Positions 1 through 6,585 of a stretch of 22,050 nucleotides of DNA are shown here, one piece after another. The DNA is from DATGMB01 sp035293845 (lineage in GTDB: Bacteria > Acidobacteriota > Terriglobia > Bryobacterales > Bryobacteraceae), in NCBI GenBank assembly GCA_035293845.1, contig DATGMB010000259.1, positions 1 to 22,050 on the forward strand, written 5' to 3'. Positions within the stretch are counted from its first letter, which is position 1. Every line of letters begins with the position of its first letter. A program made the position numbers and the translations under genes. The notes beneath the pieces were generated by a model that was not told where the DNA came from, ran no database searches, and saw only the letters and a program-made list of their open reading frames with translations.

Positions 1-350
1 AGCGCGATGGCCGGCGCGAAGACGTCCGCCGTGCGCAGCCCCGGCAGCTTCATGCGCCGCATGTACCACCAGGCCATGACGAGCGCCGCGATCAGCCCGC
101 CGTAAAACACGCCGCCCGCCTGCAGCGTGGCCCAGGAGAAGAAATCCCCCGGCTCCACGATCAGCAGCATCACCTTCGCGCCCACGATCGCCGCCAGCGC
201 GCAGTAGATCCCAAGATTCGTAACCGCATCCGCATTCAGGCCGGCGCGCCGGCCCAGCTTTCCCGCGACCCACAGCGCCGCGAGGAATCCCGCCGCGACC
301 AGCAGGCCGTACGTATGGACAAACGAGAGATGAAGGACTTCAGGATACAT
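1..350 (-). CDS. lgt: prolipoprotein diacylglyceryl transferase, N-terminal part (runs off window start)
   Basis: Lgt transfers the diacylglyceryl group of phosphatidylglycerol to the lipobox cysteine of prolipoproteins in the cytoplasmic membrane, the first step of lipoprotein maturation. About 116 codons are visible, read from the ATG at 350-348. They begin MYPEVLHLSFVHTYGLL and show hydrophobic helices at about residues 13-29, 47-66 and 78-97, plus the family segment AGGVFYGGLIAAL (residues 78-90). Where E. coli Lgt has its conserved histidine (FHGG), this protein has Tyr83 (FYGG). I believe that variant occurs in other phyla. A GGAG about 8 nt upstream of the ATG acts as ribosome binding site. 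The start overlaps the end of lspA by 11 bp, so the gene is probably translationally coupled as the last visible member of ileS-lspA-lgt. The C-terminal part lies outside the window. Confidence 0.93.
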   Translation of the reverse strand, partial: MYPEVLHLSFVHTYGLLVAAGFLAALWVAGKLGRRAGLNADAVTNLGIYCALAAIVGAKVMLLIVEPGDFFSWATLQAGGVFYGGLIAALVMAWWYMRRMKLPGLRTADVFAPAIA

Positions 351-840
351 GGGAAGCGCTCCGGCGGCTCGACCGGAGCAGGTCGAAAATCAGCAGCGCG
401 CTGCCGGCCACGATCGCGGAATCGGCGAGGTTGAACGTCGGCCACTGCCAGTCCCGGACGTAGAGCAGCAGGAAATCGGTGACGCGGCCCCACACGATGC
501 GGTCGAACACGTTGCCCGCCGCGCCGCCCAGGATCAGCGCCAGCCCCCACACCGACCGTGCGTCCATCTTGCGGTCCGCGCGCCACAGCATGGTCGCGAT
601 GGCAGCCACTGCCGCTAGCGCCGCGGCGATCAGAAAAACCGTGCTCCAGGGCGAAGCGGAATCGTTCAGGATGCCGAACGCCACCCCGCGGTTCTGCGAG
701 CGCACGATATCGAAGAAGCCCGGGATCACAGGCTTGGTATCGAAGAAGGTGAACCGCGTTTCCACGATCCACTTCGTCAGCCGGTCCAGCGCGAATACGC
801 CGGCCGCGCCGAGAAACGCGAGCATGCGGCGGTCAGGCAT
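340..840 (-). CDS. lspA: lipoprotein signal peptidase (signal peptidase II)
   Basis: LspA is the inner-membrane aspartyl protease that removes the signal peptide from diacylglyceryl-modified prolipoproteins. The 166-aa protein has the usual family length. It contains the block GGAAGNVFDRIVWG (residues 106-118), then VTDFL with catalytic Asp122, and FNLADSAI with catalytic Asp140. These match the two aspartates of the E. coli enzyme. Four hydrophobic segments are visible, near residues 7-20, 65-83, 97-112 and 137-153. I chose the ATG at 840-838 (MPDRRMLAFLG) because it gives a standard N-terminus. The reading frame stays open further upstream, but only inside ileS and with unrelated sequence. 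The gene overlaps the 3' end of ileS by 8 bp and the start of lgt by 11 bp, so three consecutive genes form one operon. The substrate pool includes the OmpA-type lipoprotein at 12376-13143. Confidence 0.95.
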   Translation of the reverse strand: MPDRRMLAFLGAAGVFALDRLTKWIVETRFTFFDTKPVIPGFFDIVRSQNRGVAFGILNDSASPWSTVFLIAAALAAVAAIATMLWRADRKMDARSVWGLALILGGAAGNVFDRIVWGRVTDFLLLYVRDWQWPTFNLADSAIVAGSALLIFDLLRSSRRSASHVS

Positions 841-3643
841 TCCGCGACTCGTCGACGGCCCTGGCGCAGGCGGCGCAGATTGTCGGGTATCGCGACTCGC
901 TGCCGATGTCCGTCGTGTATTTCCAGCAGCGTTCGCACTTCTCCCCAGCCGCTCGCTCCACCCGAACCCCCAGAGTGTCCCGATTCGCGGCTTCCAATTC
1001 CACCTGGGAAACGATAAACAATCCCGGCAGCTCGCTGGCGTATTCGTTGAGTAGCGGATAGAGATCCCCATCGGCGCTGAGGCGGACGCGGGCTTCGAGC
1101 GGCGCGCCGATCAGCTTCTCGTTCCGCGCGGTTTCCAGGCTCTTCAGCACATCGGCCCTTACTTCCATGAGACGGTCCCAGTTGGCCGCCCGTTTCCGCG
1201 CCTCGAGCGGCAGGCCCTCGGAAAGCTCGGAAGGCTCAGGGAAATAAGCCATGTGCACGCTATCGGCGCGGCCCATCGCGAGCCATACTTCCTCGGCCGT
1301 AAAGCTCATGATGGGCGCGAGCAGCCGCACCAGCGCATCGAGCAGCCGGTAGAGCGCCGTCTGCGCCGCGCGGCGTGCGCGCGAGCGCGCCGCTGAAGTA
1401 TACAGCCGGTCCTTCAGCACATCGAAGTAGATGGCGCTCAGATCCACCGTGGCGAAGGCGTAGACCGTGTGATAGACCTTGTGAAACTCGAAATTCTCGT
1501 ACCACACGCGGCAGCGGGCCACCAGATCCTCCGCGCGCAGCAGAATCCATTGATCGAGCTCCGGCAGCTCGGCCGCGGGCACGGCGTCGCGAGCCGGGTC
1601 GAAGTCCGAAACGTTCCCGAGCATGTAACGGAACGTGTTCCGCAGCTTGCGGTACGCATCCACGAGACGCGTCTGGATCGTCTCGGACATGCGCACGTCT
1701 TCGTTGAAATCGACCGACGCCGACCACAGCCGCAGAATCTCCGCGCCGTGGTGCTTGATGACCTCTTCCGGCTCGATCGAATTCCCGAGCGACTTGTGCA
1801 TCGCCCGGCCTTCGCCGTCGAGCACCCACCCGTTCAGCGCGCACGCGCGGTAAGGCGATGCGCCCTTGAGCCCCACGCCCACCAGCAGCGAGCTGTGGAA
1901 CCAGCCGCGGTACTGGTCGCCGCCTTCGAGATACACGTCGGACGGCCACTCGAGGCCGAAGCGCTCATTCAGCACCGCCAGATGACTCGACCCCGAATCG
2001 AACCACACGTCGAGAATGTCCGATTCCTTGCTGAACTCCGCGCCGCCGCAGCGCGGGCATTTCGTTCCCGGCGGCAGCAGTTCCGCGGCCGTGCGCTCGT
2101 ACCACACGTCCGCCGTGTGCTCGCGGAACAGCGCGACCACGCGGTCCAGGATAACGCGGTCGGTCAGCGGCTCGCGGCACCCTTCGCAGTAGAAGACGAG
2201 GATCGGCACGCCCCACACGCGTTGCCGCGAAATGCACCAGTCGGGCCGCGTGGAGATCATGTTCGACATGCGCTCCTCGCCCCACGAGGGAATCCACCGC
2301 ACCTGCCGGATGGCCTCCAGCGTGCGCTGGCGCAGGTCGTTGCGCTCCATCCCGATGAACCACTGCTCGGTGGCGCGGAAGATCACCGGGTTATGGCAGC
2401 GCCAGCAGTGCGGATAGGAGTGCGCCAGCTTCTCCGTCCCCATCAGCGCGCCGTGCTCTTTGAGGATTTCCGTGACGATCGGGTTGGCCTGCCAGATCGT
2501 CTTGCCGATGATCGCCTCGGGCAGCCGCCCGGGGGCGCCGGTCGCGTGATAGAAGCGGCCGCTGGCATCCACCGGGCAGAACGTCTCGATGCCGTAGGCG
2601 CGCCCCGTCGCGTAGTCCTCCTGCCCGTGCCCCGGCGCGGTGTGGACGGCGCCGGTGCCCTGTTCGAGGGTGACATAATCCGCCAGCACGCCAAGCGAAT
2701 CGCGCTCGAGAAACGGATGCCGGAAGACGGCGTGCTCCAGCTTGGCCCCCGGCACGGCCGCCATCACGCGATACTCCGCCCAGCCGCACTTTTCCGCCGT
2801 GGTTCTGGCGAGTTCGGCCGCTACCAGATACACATCGCCCGCGACCTCCATCGCCACGTATTCGAACTTGGGATGGAAGGCGATCGCCATGTTGGCCGGC
2901 ATGGTCCAGGGCGTGGTCGTCCAGATCAACCCGTACACGTTGCGGCCGGCGAGATCGGGGTGGATGGCGGCCGGATCGGAGGTGAGCTTGAACCGGACCC
3001 AGATCGACGGGCTCGTGTGGTCCTTATATTCGACCTCCGCCTCCGCCAGCGCGGTCCGGTCGTGCGTGCACCAATGCACCGGCTTGAGCCCCTTGTATAC
3101 GTACCCGCGCTCCAGGAATTCCACGAACGCGCCGGCGATGACGGCCTGGTAATGCGCCGACATCGTCAGGTACGGATCCTCCCATTCGCCGAGCACGCCC
3201 AGGCGCTTGAAGTCCGCGCGCTGCAGGTCGACGAATTTCTCGGCGTACTTGCGGCAGGCGCGCCGGATATCCGCGGCGGACATTTGCGCCTTTTTGGGCC
3301 CCAGCTCGTGATCGACTTTGATTTCGATCGGCAGCCCGTGGCAGTCCCAGCCCGGCACATAGGGCGAGTCGAAGCCCGCCATGGTCTTCGATTTGACGAT
3401 GAAATCCTTGAGGATCTTATTGAATGCAGTGCCCAGGTGAATGCGCCCGTTGGCGTACGGCGGCCCGTCGTGCAGCACAAACCGCGGCCGCCCGGCGCGC
3501 GATTCGCGAATGCGCCGGTACAGTCCTTGTTCCTCCCACCGCGCGAGCAGCTTCGGCTCGGTCTGCGGCAGGTTGGCCTTCATCGGAAATGGCGTTTTCG
3601 GCAGATTGATGGTCTGCTTCAGGTCTACGTTTGGCGAATCCAT
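833..3643 (-). CDS. ileS: isoleucyl-tRNA synthetase
   Basis: This class I aminoacyl-tRNA synthetase charges tRNA-Ile and hydrolyses mischarged Val-tRNA in its CP1 editing domain. The 936-aa length is typical of bacterial type 1 IleRS. Visible landmarks are the nucleotide-binding signature GRIHLGTAFNKILKD (HxGH position reads HLGT, residues 69-72); GWDCHGLPIEIKVD; the editing-domain motifs WTTTPWTMPANMAIA and GTGAVHTAPGHGQEDY; DVWFDSGSSH; and the KMSKS loop, here AMHKS (residues 614-618) followed by LGN. A C-terminal CxxC...CxxC zinc finger (GEKCERCWKY and CAACARAV) closes the protein. The start at 3643 (MDSPNVDLKQTINLPKT) fits the usual N-terminus. This is the promoter-proximal gene of ileS-lspA-lgt. 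Both signature motifs deviate from consensus, but HxGT is within the accepted range for class I enzymes and HKS loops occur in IleRS, so I treat it as functional. Confidence 0.97.
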   Translation of the reverse strand: MDSPNVDLKQTINLPKTPFPMKANLPQTEPKLLARWEEQGLYRRIRESRAGRPRFVLHDGPPYANGRIHLGTAFNKILKDFIVKSKTMAGFDSPYVPGWDCHGLPIEIKVDHELGPKKAQMSAADIRRACRKYAEKFVDLQRADFKRLGVLGEWEDPYLTMSAHYQAVIAGAFVEFLERGYVYKGLKPVHWCTHDRTALAEAEVEYKDHTSPSIWVRFKLTSDPAAIHPDLAGRNVYGLIWTTTPWTMPANMAIAFHPKFEYVAMEVAGDVYLVAAELARTTAEKCGWAEYRVMAAVPGAKLEHAVFRHPFLERDSLGVLADYVTLEQGTGAVHTAPGHGQEDYATGRAYGIETFCPVDASGRFYHATGAPGRLPEAIIGKTIWQANPIVTEILKEHGALMGTEKLAHSYPHCWRCHNPVIFRATEQWFIGMERNDLRQRTLEAIRQVRWIPSWGEERMSNMISTRPDWCISRQRVWGVPILVFYCEGCREPLTDRVILDRVVALFREHTADVWYERTAAELLPPGTKCPRCGGAEFSKESDILDVWFDSGSSHLAVLNERFGLEWPSDVYLEGGDQYRGWFHSSLLVGVGLKGASPYRACALNGWVLDGEGRAMHKSLGNSIEPEEVIKHHGAEILRLWSASVDFNEDVRMSETIQTRLVDAYRKLRNTFRYMLGNVSDFDPARDAVPAAELPELDQWILLRAEDLVARCRVWYENFEFHKVYHTVYAFATVDLSAIYFDVLKDRLYTSAARSRARRAAQTALYRLLDALVRLLAPIMSFTAEEVWLAMGRADSVHMAYFPEPSELSEGLPLEARKRAANWDRLMEVRADVLKSLETARNEKLIGAPLEARVRLSADGDLYPLLNEYASELPGLFIVSQVELEAANRDTLGVRVERAAGEKCERCWKYTTDIGSESRYPTICAACARAVDESRNA

Positions 3644-3802
3644 TTTCGGGGGTTAACTCTCATGGTACCAAGGGCCTCATAGCGGTGCACGCCCGCCTTC
3701 GAGCTTCGCCTTGCGGGTGTTCCGTTACGGATTTGCTGCCGGTGTCTTTACTCGCAGCAGCGCGGGAATCGTAAAATATAAACAGATGCGGTCCGCAATG
3801 CC
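3644..3802. promoter_or_regulatory. divergent intergenic region between ileS and the hybrid kinase gene
   Basis: These 159 bp must contain the promoters of both divergent units. The only AT-rich island, at about 3770-3784, holds TAAAAT (3772-3777) and overlapping TATAAA (3777-3782) on the plus strand and TATATT-like sequence on the minus strand. No convincing -35 box was found at 16-18 bp. An ATG at 3798 opens a two-codon frame (ATG CCA TGA) whose stop overlaps the kinase start codon. No T-box leader with its conserved antiterminator sequence is recognisable in front of ileS. Confidence 0.3.
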
Positions 3803-5689
3803 ATGAAGGATCACGCTGATACGGCAGACTCGGATGAAGTATCGGGTGGCCTCGACTTCCAGGCGCTATTCGAATCTGCGCCGGGACTTTACCTGGTTTT
3901 GACCCCCGACTTCCGGATCGTAGCCGCCAGCAACGCCTACCTGCACGCGACGATGACCACGCGCGAGCAGATTTTCGGCCGCTACATCTTCGACGTATTC
4001 CCCGACAATCCGGCCGACCCGGAGGCAAACGGCGTGCGGAACCTCCGGGCATCCCTGTTGCGCGTGCTGCAGCATCGCGCTCCCGACGCGATGCCCATCC
4101 AGAAGTACGATGTCCGCCGCCGGGAATCCGACGGTGGGGAGTTCGAGCAGCGGTACTGGAGTCCGCTGAACGCGCCGGTTTTCGGTCCGCAAGGCGAGAT
4201 CCGGTACATCATCCACCGCGTGGAGGATGTGACCGAGTTCGTCATGCTGAAGGAGGCCGAGCAGCGGGCCCAGGCGCTCGAAATCCGCGCCGGGCAGATG
4301 GAGGCGGAAATTTACCGGCGCGCCCAGGAGGTCGCCGGGACGAACCGGCAACTGCGCGCGGCCAATGACGAGTTGAACGCCTTGTACCGGCGCATCGCCG
4401 CGCTGATCCACCAATCCGCCGCCGGCATCGGGGAGCCGTCGGCGGGGAGTCCCCCCGAAACTCCGGAGGCGTCCATCCCGCCCGATGAGATGGTAGGCCG
4501 GATCGGAGATTTGATCACCCGGCACCTGGAAGTGAGCGAGCAGTTGCGCCAGGCGCAGAAGATGGAAGCGATCGGGCAGCTGGCCGGCGGAGTCGCTCAC
4601 GACTTCAACAACCTCCTGACCGTCATCACCACCAGTGCCGAGTTCCTGCGCGAGCGATTCCCGGAGAATGAGACGCCTTCCGAGCTGGTCGATATCGAAC
4701 AGGCTGCCACACGGGCCGCGGAACTCACGACGAAGCTGCTGGCCTTCAGCCGGAGGCAGGTGATGCAGCCGCGGGTCATCGGCTTGAATCGCGTGGTTGC
4801 CGGACTGGAAGGCCTGCTTCGGCGGCTGATCGGTGAGGACATCCAACTGGTGACGGTGCTGGCTAGCGGGCTGGGCAACGTGAAGGCCGACCCGACGCAG
4901 ATCGAGCAGGTGATCCTCAATCTGGCGGTCAATGCACGCGATGCCATGCCCAACGGCGGCCGGCTGGTGATCGAGACCAGAAATGTAGAGCTGGGCGAGG
5001 CGCAGGAGGGTAATCTGAAAGCCGGCTCCTATGTGGCGCTGAGCGTCGCGGACACGGGCTACGGGATGGAGGAAGAAGTAGCCCGGCGCGTATTCGAGCC
5101 CTTCTTCACTACCAAGGAGCCCGGTAAAGGAACCGGACTGGGCCTCGCGACGGCGCACGGCATCGCCGAGCAGAACGGCGGGACGCTCACGGTCCAAACG
5201 GCCCCCGGGCAAGGCGCCATTTTCCGGATGTATCTGCCGCGGTGCCCCGAGACGGTGAGCGAGGAGGAGAAGCCGGCGGAGGCAGCCGTTGTGGCCGGGC
5301 GGGCCGGTTGTATCCTGCTTGTCGAGGATGAAGCGCCGCTGCGCCGGCTGATCTTGCAGTCGCTGCGGAAGGCAGGGCACGAGGTCATCGAAGCCGTTCG
5401 CGGCGAAGAGGCCCTGCTCAAAGCGCAGTCTGGCGCCAGGCTGGATTTGGTCCTGACCGACGTCGTCATGCCCGGCATGAGCGGTCCGGAAATGGTCGCC
5501 CGTCTGCGAAGAATGCGGCCCGAAATCGCGGTCTTGTATATGTCCGGCTACGATCGCGAGCTGATCCGTCAAACGCCTCTCGATGATGCCTCCGGTTTCC
5601 TTCCGAAGCCCTTCACTCCGAAAACCCTTCTAAACCGGGTGGCGGAGGTGTTGCGCGCCGGCGAGCGCCGCCGGAATGTAGCGTCCTGA
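3803..5689 (+). CDS. soluble PAS-domain hybrid histidine kinase with C-terminal receiver
   Basis: The 628-aa protein is a sensory hybrid kinase that autophosphorylates on histidine and passes phosphate to its own receiver. Domains in order: a PAS/PAC sensor (about 13-150); a coiled-coil stretch rich in Ala, Glu, Arg and Gln (about 150-205); a Pro/Ser linker; a dimerisation domain with QKMEAIGQLAGGVAHDFNN carrying His266; and a catalytic ATPase domain (about 355-475). The ATPase has the N box NLAVNARDAM, G1 DTGYGM and G2 GKGTGLGLA. A receiver (about 505-620) follows with acidic pocket VEDE, phospho-acceptor Asp553 (LTDVVMPGMSG) and PKPF lysine loop. No signal peptide or transmembrane helix is seen, so the input is probably cytoplasmic (small ligand, redox or light). 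No Shine-Dalgarno is obvious before the ATG. No DNA-binding partner is adjacent; the PP2C response regulator at 8583 is a possible but unproven relay target. Confidence 0.95.
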   Translation: MKDHADTADSDEVSGGLDFQALFESAPGLYLVLTPDFRIVAASNAYLHATMTTREQIFGRYIFDVFPDNPADPEANGVRNLRASLLRVLQHRAPDAMPIQKYDVRRRESDGGEFEQRYWSPLNAPVFGPQGEIRYIIHRVEDVTEFVMLKEAEQRAQALEIRAGQMEAEIYRRAQEVAGTNRQLRAANDELNALYRRIAALIHQSAAGIGEPSAGSPPETPEASIPPDEMVGRIGDLITRHLEVSEQLRQAQKMEAIGQLAGGVAHDFNNLLTVITTSAEFLRERFPENETPSELVDIEQAATRAAELTTKLLAFSRRQVMQPRVIGLNRVVAGLEGLLRRLIGEDIQLVTVLASGLGNVKADPTQIEQVILNLAVNARDAMPNGGRLVIETRNVELGEAQEGNLKAGSYVALSVADTGYGMEEEVARRVFEPFFTTKEPGKGTGLGLATAHGIAEQNGGTLTVQTAPGQGAIFRMYLPRCPETVSEEEKPAEAAVVAGRAGCILLVEDEAPLRRLILQSLRKAGHEVIEAVRGEEALLKAQSGARLDLVLTDVVMPGMSGPEMVARLRRMRPEIAVLYMSGYDRELIRQTPLDDASGFLPKPFTPKTLLNRVAEVLRAGERRRNVAS

Positions 5690-5977
5690 CTACATTCTGT
5701 TCCGGTATGGCGGATTCGGTCCGCGGCGCGGCCTCGTTCCGGCGGCGCAGGGAATTCTTACCCGACACCGTGCTCCCGCTTCCCGGATTCGGGATCGCGG
5801 CACGCCGCCACAGCAGCCCGCTTCTCCGCCGTAGTCCCAAGGAATGGGTTTTGCTGCCAATCGAGGAGCAACATTTCTAAGTATTCGTTGCACGATTCCA
5901 CACTATTCGTTGAAAACTAGCGATCGATATACATTCAAAACAGATGATTTGTTGCTAATAAAACGCTGGCTATTCTT
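5690..5977. other. gene-poor intergenic region upstream of the exported protein gene
   Basis: No convincing gene lies in these 288 bp. The first part is GC-rich like the neighbouring genes. From about 5860 onward the sequence is markedly AT-richer, consistent with a promoter region for the gene starting at 5978. A 57-codon frame at 5707-5880 has no ribosome binding site and no recognisable protein features. A short inverted repeat (TCCCG-GATT-CGGGA) is too weak to call as a terminator for the kinase gene. Confidence 0.5.
5882..5912. repeat. nonamer direct repeat TATTCGTTG x2, 22 bp apart
   Basis: TATTCGTTG occurs at 5882-5890 and again at 5904-5912, a period of 22 bp or about two helical turns. 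It lies 65-95 bp upstream of the start of the exported protein gene, in the AT-rich promoter region. The spacing would suit a regulator binding one face of the DNA, but the function is inferred from position only. Confidence 0.35.
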
Positions 5978-6571
5978 ATGCTGAAACGCACCGCCAGAGG
6001 CACTGAATTGATAACAAATCGTAGACTCCGACCGATCTTCTGCGCATCTCTGCTGGCCGGCATCGGCCTTTTCTCCGAGCTGGCGCGGGCCACGGTTACC
6101 GTCACAATCGGCGCCGCAGTCGAAACCGTGGCCAGTGGGGTGAATGGCCTCGACTCCGAAAGGGGCGTTTTCACCCTCAACAATTTCATGGCCGACACGA
6201 CGATGCAGATCGACGGCTTCGACGTAGGCGCCTTGCAGGTATCCGCCCCCGGCTTCACGGTAAGCGCCGGAGGAAGCCGCACCTATTTGGATTGGGACGG
6301 GACTCCCCAGCTTTTTCAAATCTACGGACATCTGGCGAATCCGGTTTTCACGCTCGGCGGGCAGGAATATCAGGCAGTCAATGCGGACTGGATCACGCCT
6401 CAGATGTTAGCCGGCCAAGATGGCGCCACCTTTGGGATCGATATCCAGGCCGATGCGATCGATCCCATCGATCCACCCGACCCGGTGCCCGAGCTGGGCA
6501 GCATTTCCTTTCTGGCAACGATTCTGGCCGCGCTCGCCTGGCGCGTTCGGCAGAGGCCGCAGACGGAGTGA
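5978..6571 (+). CDS. exported protein with PEP-CTERM-like C-terminal sorting signal
   Basis: This 197-aa protein of unknown function appears to be secreted. A signal peptide is likely: basic residues up to about 19, then a hydrophobic core (residues 21-33) ending at ELARA, before a mature part starting TVTVTIGAAVET. The body is Gly/Thr/Asp-rich and beta-strand-like. Before the C-terminus is an acidic proline-rich spacer (DPIDPPDPVPELG), then a hydrophobic helix (about 174-188) and a basic tail (WRVRQR). This tripartite layout is that of PEP-CTERM substrates of exosortase, although the motif reads V-P-E-L rather than V-P-E-P. An in-frame TTG at codon 11 is an alternative start. No Shine-Dalgarno is clear. 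No exosortase gene is in the window. Its end lies 14 bp from the convergent gene on the other strand. The function of the mature domain is not recognised. Confidence 0.72.
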   Translation: MLKRTARGTELITNRRLRPIFCASLLAGIGLFSELARATVTVTIGAAVETVASGVNGLDSERGVFTLNNFMADTTMQIDGFDVGALQVSAPGFTVSAGGSRTYLDWDGTPQLFQIYGHLANPVFTLGGQEYQAVNADWITPQMLAGQDGATFGIDIQADAIDPIDPPDPVPELGSISFLATILAALAWRVRQRPQTE

Positions 6572-6585
6572 CCGGCACACGCGCA

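Noticed and set aside
1469..3682. 737-codon open frame on the plus strand
   Set aside because: It lies wholly antisense to ileS, is Arg/His/Pro-rich and has no recognisable motif; typical mirror frame of a GC-rich gene.
3644..3700. GGTACC-containing stretch before ileS as a possible T-box
   Set aside because: The conserved T-box antiterminator core, specifier loop architecture and a terminator are not recognisable in 159 bp.
3866..5572. 568-codon open frame on the minus strand
   Set aside because: Antisense shadow of the hybrid kinase, which has complete domain motifs on the other strand.
5707..5880. 57-codon plus-strand frame between the kinase and the PEP-CTERM-like gene
   Set aside because: No ribosome binding site, arginine-rich translation, no motif; a chance frame is more likely.
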